From assembly GCA_964017045.1 (NCBI GenBank), contig OZ024798.1:28138347-28202346 (forward strand): 64,000 nucleotides of DNA, written 5' to 3'. The notes under the pieces were generated by a model that made no database searches, was not told where the DNA came from, and saw nothing but the letters and a program-made list of their open reading frames with translations. The stretch is from Omphiscola glabra. Lineage: Eukaryota; Mollusca; Gastropoda; Lymnaeidae. This document shows positions 12,339-22,056 of this stretch, in pieces (positions within the stretch are counted from its first letter, which is position 1; every line of letters begins with the position of its first letter). The translations under genes and the position numbers were made by a program.

Positions 12339-13601
12339 AGGCAGGGTATATTTTAGGCAAACTGCCCGGGAAGGGGAATGTGTAAGAAAATATTTTAAAT
12401 AATATAAAAAAATACTAAATTTTAATTTTTATAAAACAAATTTTAAGTAATCGAAATTTGTGTCCTTCATCGATTACACTAGGTTCACTTTGCTATGTAT
12501 ATCTTGGTGATCCATATCTTTCACGTTAATATTGCTACAGGCTTAAAGAATTCTATTAAAAATATCCTATTGTTTTGTAAATTGGTTTCTCCTGATCACA
12601 AGCCAAAATCATGCTTTTGTTTTTCGCATATATCGGTATTCTCATTTTATTTTTATTTTGCACCTTAGCAAGTTGAAATACTTTAATAACATTGTGTTAA
12701 ACTACCTTTAAATCGATATAAGTTACATAAATTGCATATAGTTTTTGCCGGATATTAAACATTATATTGCATCATAAAAGCATTAGTGTTAATGAAGAGA
12801 TAAGTGTTAAATAAAAAATGTATAAAAAGCATCATGCCTTCAAAAAATTCGTTTTTAGCACAAATTTTAATGTACTCGATTCCATTCATGTAAAGTGAGT
12901 TAGATAAATTGAAAACTTTGGAGAAAAAAAAATGATATTTTAAATTTAGGAATTTAGCGGTTGCATGCAAAAAGTTGACAGTTCATCAGTTATTATTAAA
13001 TCAGGCACGTTTCCTATTTTGTAACACAGTTTCAGCAACAACAGAGGAAAATGAATTTTTTAATAATACTTAGCATATATATTTAAAAAATCCCCTACAC
13101 ATTTTCTCTTTTTAAAATCAGAAAAATAAACTGCCTCAGCTACTTTTTGAATTCATTTTTTTTAGATTTATCCTGTAGAAAGAATATATTTTATAAATAA
13201 AAAATTTTAATTAAAAAAACAATAAGTACCGTTTCACTTATCTTTAACTTCCATTTTCTTTGATAGCAGTTAAAAAATAAATTCAGTGGAATTGGTAAAA
13301 AAAAAAAATTCAAATCGAAGAGGAATTTTCTAATTGATCTGAAACAAGTTAAAGTAGGTTTAAAATCTAAATCAACATTTCAGACAACTGAATTTTTGGA
13401 ATTTAACCTTTTTTTTATACGGTTTTCATCATATAGGTCATTCGTGGCTGAGTCAAAATGGTGCGATGTATGGGAAGTTCCTAAAGGAAAACATCGATCA
13501 CTGGCAAAATTATCAAAGCAGACACATAAAAGAATCACGCAATCTGACCGTGACATCTGGTCTTATATTTTCCTGAGAATTTTCCTCTACCATGTATTTA
13601 G

Positions 13602-14113
13602 TAAGGGACCAAGTCTCTCTTGCATAAATTACTACTGGTCTTATGATAGTAGTAAGGGACCAAATCTCACTTGCATAGGTTACTACTGGTCTTATGATAG
13701 TGGTAAGGGACCAAGTCTCACTTGCATAAGTTACTACTCGTCTTATGATAGGGGTAAGGGATCAAGTCTCACTTGCATAAGTTCCTACTGGTCTTATGAT
13801 AGTGGTAAGGGACCAAGTCTCATTTGCATAAGTTACTACTGGTCTTATTATAGTTGTAAGTGACATAGTCTCACTTGCATACGTTACTACTCGTCTTATG
13901 ATAGGGGTAAGGGATCAAGTCTCACTTGCATAAGTTCCTACTGGTCTTATGATAGTGTTAAGGGACCAAGTCTCACTTGCATAAGTTACTAACGGTCTTA
14001 TGATAGTTGTAAGTGACATAGTCTCACTTGCATAAGTTACTACTCGTCTTATGATAGGGGTAAGGGATCAAGTCTCACTTGCATAAGTTACTATTGGTCT
14101 TATGATAATGGTG
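13602..14113. repeat. 51-bp minisatellite, 10 copies
   Basis: The monomer is GTAAGGGACCAAGTCTCACT plus TGCATAAGTTACTACTGGTC plus TTATGATAGTG. With a 17-codon period it generates an apparent repetitive open frame, which I consider non-coding. Confidence 0.9.
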
Positions 14114-14978
14114 TACATTGCCTTTTTTATTCCCCTAGAGAGGTTTTTGCCACGCTTCGTTTCACGATAGAAACTCGGCGTTTGTCCGTAAATGCCACAG
14201 CTCAATATAAAGAAAAAATGACATCTGGCAAATTAACGATTCGCCCCCCCCTTTTTTTTTCTAAGTCACTAGCGTGAGTATTTGGTGCGAGGGGACAAGA
14301 TTCATTTTAACCCCCTTCCACTTTTTTTTTAACTCTGAAACTTATTATTTTCCTCAATTAGTACAATAAAAGCAAATTAACTCGCGGACATATGCCCTCT
14401 ATGCCTCCTTAGCTACGCCTCTTTCCACTGGCACTGCTCCCCCACGAGACTCTGAAATGCCCCCCTCCCCGCGAGGAAATAGTCTAAAAGAAACACTGGT
14501 AATGGGCCCCTATAAGACAATCCCACTAAACACAATTCACTTTTTAGACTTAAGGTAGGTCTAAGGACTCCCCCGATTTTTAAAAAAAAAGGATCCACGA
14601 GGCAAAAAGTTTAAGAACCACTTATCTAATGTGCTTATCTTAATCTCTGCATTTAGGACTCGTGTATGTAGGGGCGCAGCATGGCCTATTGCCCCCAGAG
14701 ACGAACCGCTCCTTCAAACCAGCCCTTCCCAAACCACTTCGTGTATGGGTGTTTTGTGTTTTAATGGTTGATGTTAAAAAAAAAAATTCAAATGACAAAA
14801 ATAAAAGGGGTGTGATGTATTTAATTTATTCTAAAATGTGTACCAAAATGATTGCTTTTTTTTCGACGTTGACCAACATTCAAATATTTCTTTCTTTAAG
14901 AATATCTTTAGACGACGCTTGCATCCAGCTCTTTAGTTATATGTATCTGTTATTTAATTATTTAATATGTACATCTCA

Positions 14979-15123
14979 TGGTGTAGCTAGGATTATTGCG
15001 ACCCGTGTGGTTGCAAAGATTTTTGCAGCCCGCTTCAAAACATCTGCAGCTGATAAAAACTTACGCCCTTCCATACAAAGTTAGAGTGCACCCGGGGCGG
15101 ATGGCACCACACTTACCTACGTC
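14979..15123. mobile_element. Short MITE-like element upstream of gene A, tentative
   Basis: About 145 bp starting TGGTGTAGCTAGG. Its end, reverse complemented, reads TGACGTAGGTAAG, giving an imperfect terminal inverted repeat. It sits about 140 bp upstream of the TATA box and has a counterpart before every gene. Confidence 0.35.
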
Positions 15124-15190
15124 AGTATTTGCGTAGTTGGACTGTGGGGATTGAGTTTGGTGATAGTTTTTTCTCCCCCAACTACAGAGG

Positions 15191-15345
15191 CGACAGTTTT
15201 ATCAACATCATCAAATATAAATGTTAATCATATATACTTATTAGTCACTCCATACACTATAAAACCTTACGTTGGGTAGTTGTTGGAGTAAGCTGCCACA
15301 ACTCTTTGAAACAGCAAGTCACGTTTGAACACAGACAAAAACAAG
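15191..15345 (+). promoter_or_regulatory. Promoter, TATA box and non-coding exon 1 of gene A
   Basis: A TATAAAA box lies at 15258-15264, so transcription should start near 15285-15295. The resulting 5'-UTR exon ends at 15345 (CAAAAACAAG) before the donor GTATGT. Intron 1 (15346-15561, 216 bp) ends TTTTCCTCAG directly before the ATG. An upstream block, CGACAGTTTTATCAACATCA followed by AAATATAAATGTTAAT (15191-15229), is nearly unchanged in all gene copies and in the relic promoters 3.4 kb upstream. It is a candidate regulatory site. Start and splice positions are inferred from consensus and conservation, without transcript data. Confidence 0.75.
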
Positions 15346-15561
15346 GTATGTATATTGATAGCTATAAACTCTTGTTGTTTTTTTTTGGTCATTAATGCAG
15401 AGATCATATTAAGTTTCATTTTTTAAATTAATAAGTTTGGTCATAAAAAGTATTATTTATAAGATATATCTCTAAACTATAATCGAGTTAATAAAAATAA
15501 TGTGTAAAAAGGATAAAAAAATCAGTTTGTATGCTAACAATTTATCTGCTCTTTTCCTCAG

Positions 15562-17364
15562 ATGCGTACTTTCTGCTTTGTCCTTTTGGTTGCGTCAGTC
15601 TTCATTGCCTCAGAGGCGTCACCAAATGTCAAAGTCAACAAGAAGCGACTTCTGGAAGTGTTGGGTGGAAGTGATGGACTTCTCGGTGGACTTTTGGATT
15701 TAGGTGGACTTCTTGAGGGAATTACGGGTAGCATTGATGGCATATTGAACGCATTGCTTGACCCGCTGAGTGGCCTGCTTGATAGTATTCTAGGTCAACA
15801 AGGACTCGTTGCTGACTTGATTGGTAAAGTCCTTGGTTTGACTAGCCTGGATGTGGCTGGTCTCCTTTCTGGTTTACAGTTAGATGGACTTGTCAAGGCT
15901 ATCGATGATGTGGCTCGTGTTGTTATTACAACTGTAGCTCAAACGTTGAAGGAGTTGTTGGCGGCATTACAAGGAGTCGACGCTTCTGACGCTAAGTGAG
16001 TTTCTTTTCTGATATGTTTCTATGTTAACTGAATAGACATATTGAATATATTCATGATGAAGTGTGTTATGTGTCAATTTACACATTTATTTTAGATTAT
16101 CTTTTGTCAGACGGTTTGTAGAGACACTTGAATGTAATAAATAATAATAATAATTGAGTGTTATTTTACGATCAAGGAATAGATTGATTTGAGGCGTTCT
16201 TGCAAATAACTCGACAATGTCTTATCAAATTTAATCTAAACATAATGATTTGCTAAGATGTGGCTCCATTCTGGGGCAATCAAACGTTTTCGTAATGAAG
16301 AATTTCATACATTCTCTCCTTTGTTTCCGTGTCTCTAGATCAGCGTTCCGCAATCAGTTTGTGTGAGGAACAATTTCTTTAGAAATTATAACTGTTTAGT
16401 GTAACATAGCTGGATATAGTTGTACAGCATGTTATCTAATACTCACTTTATTAATATGTATGGGCATCCTTAATTTTACTGCTATCTCTCAAGAATTAAA
16501 AAGGTCCGAATATATATATCACACAGTTCTTTATTATGCAAATAATAGTTACAAATATGGTTCTTGAGATAGTTACATCCATGTAAGTGATAAAGTTAAT
16601 ATAATACAAGAAATATGACACACTTTAATATTATTCTATCCATGAATTCACATCACATTGAAATATGGCTTCCATCTCTCTCTGACCAAAAAACGTGCAC
16701 TCTCAATGTCGTCCAGCCTCACCCTCTCTAAAATCATGACATCCTCATTCGCCACAAAAATTAGTTCCCCTTATTCTCATCATATGCCACCGTGCATAGA
16801 AATAAATAATACAGTCATGTGACTGAGTACCATTAACTCGTTGTGTTACATTTAGGAAATACGTTAGGTGGCCAGATTCAATCATAAATTATTAAAATGA
16901 GAAAAAAAAACTATTCTTTCAAAGAGCCTCACCCGGTTCCGGAGATGCGAGTTGCCAACCACTGCTCTAGACGAAACGAGCTCTAACTCTAATTCCCTTA
17001 TTTATTTTGATGATATAGATATCTGGTTATCGGACTAATTCAAACAATCTTTTAGTTACTGATATATCTTAAATGTCCAAAATAAATAGTAAGTTACCAT
17101 TATTTCTTAAAATAATAAAACACGATAAAGTTATTTTTGCCCTGGTTTAAAACGTAACAATAACCAATAGGAAAGAAATTTAAATATTACTTTCGATTAA
17201 TGTCAAAATTCATTTTTTTTTCAATCAGCGCCCTGGCAAAGAAATTCGACACTTTTCCCTGCAACAAGCTCTGCCCTGCTTGTAGTGGCCTCCCAGACGC
17301 TAATGCAAAGACTCAGTGCGTTAGTTACTGCAAGTCATCAAAGTGCCGCTGGCTATATGCATAA
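15562..17364 (+). CDS. Gene copy A: secreted Leu/Gly-rich six-cysteine protein, 189 aa
   Basis: The CDS joins 15562-15995 and 17229-17364. The donor GTGAGT follows AA at 15996, the acceptor is TTCAATCAG, and the intron is phase 2. The product has a signal peptide at residues 1-19 (FVLLVASVFIASEA, cleavage expected after SEA). A short segment 20-29 ends in NKKR, which looks like a prohormone-convertase site. Residues 30-144 form a Leu/Gly-rich region with LLGG-type heptads, about 30 Leu, net acidic charge and no Phe, Tyr, Trp, His, Met or Cys. This suggests amphipathic helices that bind lipid or self-assemble. Residues 145-189 form a basic tail with six Cys spaced C-x3-C-x2-C-x11-C-x3-C-x4-C, consistent with three disulfides. 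I do not recognise the family. Mucus, adhesive, surface-active or defence roles are all possible. Intron 2 contains a solo LTR. All array copies keep the frame and the cysteines, so the gene is probably active. Confidence 0.85.
16400..16850. mobile_element. Solo LTR, 451 bp, in intron 2 of gene A
   Basis: The element begins TGTAACATAGCTGG and ends GTTGTGTTACA, so the ends are TGTAACA/TGTTACA. It is flanked by the 5-bp duplication TTTAG (16395-16399 and 16851-16855). TG...CA termini with a 5-bp duplication are typical of LTR retrotransposons. No internal region is present, so this is a solo LTR. Copy B0 has no insertion here, and copy B retains only the first 20-21 bp. Confidence 0.8.
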
Positions 17365-17466
17365 ACACATCTCCAAGGGAACGAACCTTCACCTTTCAAC
17401 TAGCTATGACCTGTCTCTGTAAGACGGGTCTTAATGTTTATTTTCTTTTATCTTTGAAATGACTCA

Positions 17467-17472
17467 ATTAAA
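17467..17472 (+). terminator. Candidate poly(A) signal of gene A
   Basis: ATTAAA lies 103 bp after the stop codon and is conserved in all copies. Confidence 0.45.
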
Positions 17473-18067
17473 TGAAATCAACTAGGATGTCGTTGGTGTT
17501 TTTACATTTATCATAATAAAAACCTTGAGTTGTAACGGAGAAAGAGTAGAGATGTTATTATCAATGCTCACTCCCCTTTTTCAAATGAAACAAGACACTG
17601 GTCATACGATTCCAGTTAAAATCTTTTAAAGGTGGACTTAACACTTGCAATTTTTAAAAAACCCATAAATTTGAGCCTCAACGGTATAAATATAACTCAT
17701 GGGATTGGACGTATTTTATCCCCATAGTGAAATTGTTATAGTTAATGATGTAAAATAAAGAGGTTAAAAGGGTAAACAAATACATTTTATTTTCATATTG
17801 AATGGCCTCCAGGGACGTTTAAGTTCAGTTACATTGTTGTGCGCATTTTCAATTAAGTAATATCTAGAACAGTGCGCTTTTAAATATCTGTTAAATGAAG
17901 GTTTTCAGTGCGCATATGTTTATTTGATGCATGCATTTTTAAGAAAGGTTTATACTAAGTGATTTAAGAAAAATTAGATCATTAAAATTATCACATGGTT
18001 CAGGGGCGAAAATGGTTCTTTGGGGTACCTAGAGGCTTTTAGGCATTAGTGTTCTTTTTTTTATTAG

Positions 18068-18229
18068 TGAACTTCTTAATTTGGATGTGAGTAGTGTCCT
18101 TGCTGGTTTACAGTTAGATGGACTTGTGAAAGCTATCGATGATTTGGCTCGTGCTGTTGTTGCAACTGCAGCTGAGACGTTGAAGGAGTTGTTGGTGGCA
18201 TACCAAGGAGCTGATCTTTCTGATGCCGA
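18068..18229 (+). pseudogene. Exon-2-like relic with intact frame and splice sites (A type)
   Basis: This 162-bp segment encodes about 53 codons without a stop, matching the 3' half of exon 2 (NLDVSSVLAGLQLDGL, then TLKELL, ending SDA). It is preceded by a good acceptor (TTCTTTTTTTTATTAG) and followed by a GTGAGT donor at 18230. Both junctions are phase 2, as at the exon 2/3 boundary of the live gene. It lies 0.7 kb downstream of the terminal exon and has no terminal exon of its own, so a relic is more likely than an alternative exon. That could be wrong if readthrough transcripts exist. Confidence 0.65.
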
Positions 18230-18298
18230 GTGAGTTTCTATTCTAATATGTTTTTATGTTAACTGAATAGACATTGAAAGGAATCTGACGTCGAGTGA

Positions 18299-18383
18299 GT
18301 CTCAACAAGAAGCGGCTTCTGGAAATGTTGAGTGGAGATGATTGACTTCTCGGTGGACTTTTGGATTTAGATGGATTTCTCAA
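18299..18383 (+). pseudogene. Fragment of the N-terminal part of exon 2, with stop
   Basis: It matches the live-gene segment starting at VNKKRLLE through LLDLGGLL, but the equivalent of SDGLL reads DD-stop-LL (TGA). It lies downstream of the 3'-half relic, so the two halves are in reversed order. They are probably remnants of two different duplicates joined by a deletion. Confidence 0.7.
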
Positions 18384-18826
18384 AAAATCTGTTTGTATGA
18401 GCGTATTCTTTATGTCCCCAAGACACGCACAAAAACATACGGTGAACGATCTTTCTCTTTCTGTGCCCCCAAACAAACAATTGAATTCTCTTCCATAACA
18501 CATCCGCAATATATGAACTAACACAGACGACTTCAAAACTGCACTCAAACCACTTCTCTTTAAACTCTACTATCCTGACTGATCCCCCCCCCTTTTTTCT
18601 GACCGATAAACAATACCGCTGGGTGCTGACATATAAATAGTTCTTGAATGGTTGGAGTGAATACACATTTGTTTTGTTTTATTTAATTAATGTATGTTAA
18701 TTAATTTGTTTAAAGTTCACGATTATGTTTGTTAAATTTTATGTACAGCGTGGTGAGCCCAGCCCTAGGCTGGGGTACCACGCTATATAAAATCACTAAT
18801 AATAATAATAATAAAATAATAATGAC
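18384..18826 (+). mobile_element. 5'-truncated LINE, L2/CR1-type 3' end
   Basis: The frame reads VPKTRTKTYGERSFSFCAPK. After a frameshift and stops it continues LNSLP, HIR and DDFKTALKPLLF. This is the conserved C-terminal end of reverse transcriptases of the L2/CR1/Rex1 group (RSFSxxAPxLWNSLP...FKxxLKxxLF). The 3' UTR contains a hairpin (GCGTGGT at 18748-18754 with ACCACGC at 18777-18783), then CTATATAAA and an AATAATAAT tail, also typical of that group. The element is dead. Confidence 0.8.
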
Positions 18827-19049
18827 CGACTTAATATAGTAGAGGTGTATGTGGAACGGAAGATCGTTAGTTTGTGATATAGCGCCAAATCAGAATTAAG
18901 TAAAGCTATGTCTCTGAGTTGGTGGGTGCATTTGATGAAGATGGCAATGTCTCCAATGCGTCATTTGTTACACGCGTAACAATTTAAGTCTATAGTAGAT
19001 TACCCTTTTTAAGTTTAAGCAAATTATTTTAATGTTGTACATTTAGTAA

Positions 19050-19192
19050 AAAAGATAAGAAAGATAAGAAAGATTAGAAAGATAAGAAAGATAAGAAAAT
19101 AAGAAAGATAAGAAAGATATGAAAGATAAGAAAGATCAGAAAGATAAGAAGGATAAGAAAGATAAGAAAGATAAGAAAGGTAAGAAAGATAC
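19050..19192. repeat. 10-bp (GATAAGAAA-type) microsatellite-like array
   Basis: About 14 units of AAGATAAGAA. The B-spacer counterpart has only one or two units, so this expanded after the inversion. Confidence 0.85.
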
Positions 19193-19229
19193 ATTTTTTC
19201 TTGTATGAGCAATATAAAATAAAATTACA

Positions 19230-19310
19230 CTTGGTGGGTAGATCTAGTAGACGAAACTTGATGGATAGATCTAGACGAAACTTGGTAGATAGATCTAGAC
19301 GAAACTTGGT
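19230..19310. repeat. 24-bp minisatellite, 3 copies, inverted
   Basis: Same monomer as 3487-3584, in reverse orientation within the inverted segment. Confidence 0.85.
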
Positions 19311-19548
19311 TCAAATGCATTTAAAAATTTATTTTGAAAACCTGGATGGTTTTAAATTCATAATATTCTCAGCTGTAATTGTTAGGAATACTAATTTTGT
19401 TGTCCTTATTTTACAAGTTATGTCACTCACATATTTCAACCGATTTTAATTGGAAAACTTTACAATTCTATTTTACTTGATCTGATGAATTATTTAGGAT
19501 CCCTTATCTTAGTGATAATAAAACCTTACATTATAGAACGGATCCCCA

Positions 19549-19866
19549 GTGTTGACAAAGGAACTATCTTACAAACGCTTGGTGTTCCCTAAGGAACTAT
19601 CTTACAAACACCTAATGTTGACTTTGGACCTATCTTACAAACACCTGATGTTCACCTTGGACCTATCTTACAAACACCTGATGTTGACTATGGAACTATC
19701 TTACAAACACCTGATGTTGACTATGGAACTATCTTACAAACACCTGATGTTGACTATGGAACTATCTTACAAACACCTGATGTTGACTATGGAACTATCT
19801 TACAAACACCTGATGTTGACTGTAAACCTATCTTACAAACGCCTTGTGTTGACCAGTGAACCATTT
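19549..19866. repeat. 33-bp minisatellite, about 10 copies
   Basis: Variant monomer with ACACCTGATGTTGACTATGG. It spans more units than in the B spacers. Confidence 0.9.
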
Positions 19867-20978
19867 TAAATATGCCCAGAACAATTTTAATCTTTGTCGT
19901 TTAATCTCACTGTAACTCACTGTAAGAAAACATTCAAATAAAATATGGCTTACTGTACTTAATTTCTTCCTTATATTTATTTTGTTAACTGTAGGAATTC
20001 AAAAGTTGGCAAAAGAATGGGGGTGGGGCGAGCGTTAACCCTGCTCCCTGACTTCGATTGGAATCGGCTGCAACCTTCCACTTCATGGAGACGCCCCTGC
20101 AGAAGATTTTAAAAAAACCCGCCCCACCTAAGTCCAATCGCACGCAATCATTGAATCAAACATTGACAAAAAAGATCTAACCAAAGCAATATTGCATATT
20201 AAGAGCCATTGAAAAATGGAGAGAAAAAGTAACGCAACAAAATATTTTTCAATTTAAGCTAATACAGAAGAACATAATTGAATAATACGCTTTCCATATT
20301 TTGAAAGATATGTTTTTAAAACTTATGTAAAGAAATTTTTGTATGTGTATTTTTGAGTTGGGAAAACCTTATGTGACGAAATCAAGCCGTCCTTAAAAGT
20401 TAAATGTACTTAAAACTTAAAACACATTCTTAGAATGACCCCCCCCCCCCCAACCCCAACCTACGTTTTGTTTTTTAGTTCAAGACGAATTATTCCCCGT
20501 TGATTGTCGTTATCCAACGTGAATCGCTAATTGATATTTTGACCAACGGAATGAACCCCCGGGGCTATAGTCGGCAGGCCAGTCCCCTTATGACATGTCG
20601 TCTAAGAGCAGCTGTCACCGACCCCCTGAAGTAACCAGGGGAACAATATCACCATGTAGGGTAACCACCTCTTTCTAAAGAGTACTGCTGCACGGTACTT
20701 ACCAGAATGCCAGAAACAAGCATGGGATATGATTACTTGTTGCCGTTAAGGAATATTAGGCATGGGTTTTTTGTGGCAATTGGTGCCGATGATTCTTTCT
20801 TACTGACCTTAATGGGACCGTTCCAAGGCAATCCCATCTAAGGCGTGACAAAATCAAAAAGTAGAAACCACGTGTAGAAATCCCATTTAGAGGGCATCTG
20901 ACGCCACCCCGGGATGAGAAGGGGGATTTTTAGGAGGTTAAAATAAATCTATTACAACTGTTAGAAAGTTCGACAGTA

Positions 20979-21466
20979 GGTGTTGTGAGAGCAGCACCAC
21001 CAGCCGACCAGGTGTTGTGAGAGCAGCACCACCAGCCGACCAGGTATTGCGAGAGCAGCACCACCAGCCGACAAGGTGTTGTGAGAACAGCACCACCGGC
21101 CGACCAGGTGTTGTGAGAGCAGCACCACCAGCTGACCAGGTGCTGTGAGAGAAGCACCACCAGCCGACCAGGTGTTGTGAGAGCAGCACCATCAGACGAC
21201 CAGGTGTTGTAAGAGCAGCACCACCAGCCGACCAGGTGTTGTTAGAGCAGCACCATCAGACGACCAGGTGTTGTGAAAGCAGCACCATCAGCCGACCAGG
21301 TTATGTGAGAGCAGCAACATGAGACGACTATATGTTGTGAGAGCAGCACCATCAGCCGTCCAGGTGCTGTAAGAGCAGCACCACCAGCCGACCAGGTGTT
21401 GTGAGAGCAGCACCACCAGCCGACCAGGTGTTGTGAGAACAGCACCACCAGGCGACCAGGTGTTGT
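20979..21466. repeat. 32-bp minisatellite, about 15 copies
   Basis: Same monomer as 9806-9904, expanded fivefold. Confidence 0.95.
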
Positions 21467-21531
21467 CTTCTTCTTCTTCTATGTTTTGAGGGCCCACGAT
21501 CAATGCATTGATCATTATGGCTCCTATGTTT
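21467..21531. repeat. Palindrome plus GAA-rich motif, inverted
   Basis: It reads TCTTCTTCTTCTATG, GGGCCCACGATCAATG, CATTGATCATTATGG, the reverse complement of the motif at 2489-2557. It separates the main 32-bp array from one further unit. Confidence 0.6.
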
Positions 21532-21538
21532 CAGAGGG

Positions 21539-21570
21539 GTTGTGAGAGCAGCACCACCAGCCGACCAGGT
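21539..21570. repeat. Detached single 32-bp unit
   Basis: One unit of the 32-bp minisatellite beyond the GAA/palindrome motif. Confidence 0.85.
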
Positions 21571-22056
21571 GTTCCTTTATTGATGCCGCCACACTAGTGT
21601 AGTCTATCGAGTGGAAGGCGATTTGGTATGTCTCAGTGGCGGAATACCCCAGATCAAAATTACGCTGGTTGTGTTTGGGAAGAGGTTGTACATTGGTGAA
21701 GACATAATGAGCTCAGGTTCGATAATTTGCTGTTTTCTTAAGGAAGTTTGTTAGTTAGTAGAACAAACAACCACCCCACAAACCTTTTATCAAATCTTGA
21801 GCTGTTGTTGAAATTTTATTACGCATCAATATATTAAATTCATTTGTCTCAAATTGCACATGATAGTGATTTAGCCAATGCCCAATTATAGGAAATACAC
21901 TATAGATCTCGTGCTAAATGTTAGATACATTCTTTTAAGATCGTCACACCAAGTTATCACAGTTAAGTTAGTGCACTTCTGAAGCCGGTCAATTCTAAAA
22001 CCTACCTGGTAACTACATCACCGTATTGACGCAATGAAAGAAATCACCGCTCCTTC

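Larger units (their letters stand above)
1..14532. repeat. Unit 0 (partial) of the tandem gene array
   Basis: This is the end of gene B0 plus its whole downstream spacer up to just before the next promoter region. It corresponds collinearly to 27961-42857 of the next unit but differs by many substitutions and indels. It lacks the LINE copy and the 1,457-bp solo LTR found there, and it has a much larger 35-bp satellite (about 77 against 14 units). The right limit is the last base that differs from the next unit at the 28,325-bp lag (14532 against 42857). Confidence 0.85.
967..15190. other. Spacer S0 (B type) between genes B0 and A
   Basis: This 14-kb gene-free spacer holds, in order, the exon-2 relic, an inverted-repeat-flanked block, a hAT-like element, the 35-bp satellite, 33-bp repeats, an old retroelement with 32-bp repeats, and 16-, 40- and 46-bp repeats. 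A relic promoter, the 50- and 51-bp repeats and a short MITE-like element follow. In 2000-2480, 2560-3230, 4800-5450, 8145-8510, 10095-10660 and 12340-13600 I see only AT-rich sequence with no gene or recognised element. Short open frames here lack homology or splice context. Confidence 0.6.
18824..19545 (-). repeat. Inverted copy of a B-spacer segment
   Basis: This is the reverse complement of about 3235-4052 of the B spacer (31976-34262 in unit 1). It includes the 24-bp repeats, the ACACGCGTAACAATTTAAG segment and the GAACGGATCCCC end. It begins at the LINE tail and ends where the 33-bp array resumes in direct orientation. Confidence 0.85.
20482..21769 (+). mobile_element. Old non-LTR retroelement copy with expanded 32-bp repeats (SA)
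   Basis: Homologue of 9290-10092. It is longer because the internal 32-bp array has grown to about 15 units and is interrupted by a GAA/palindrome motif. The 3' end reads TTTGTTAGTTAGTAG, similar to the TTAG tail of the young copy in gene B. Confidence 0.65.

Noticed and set aside
14662..15084. 140-residue open frame upstream of gene A
   Set aside because: It overlaps a poly-A tract and the MITE-like element. In the homologous position of gene B the frame is interrupted and only 82 residues long. No homology was recognised.
19549..19866. Repeat array resembling a CRISPR locus
   Set aside because: Units are directly contiguous with no unique spacers, there are no cas genes, and the context is a spliced eukaryotic gene array.
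20930..21515. Overlapping minus-strand open frames through the 32-bp repeats
   Set aside because: They are translations of a tandem repeat in several frames, without splice context or non-repetitive coding sequence.
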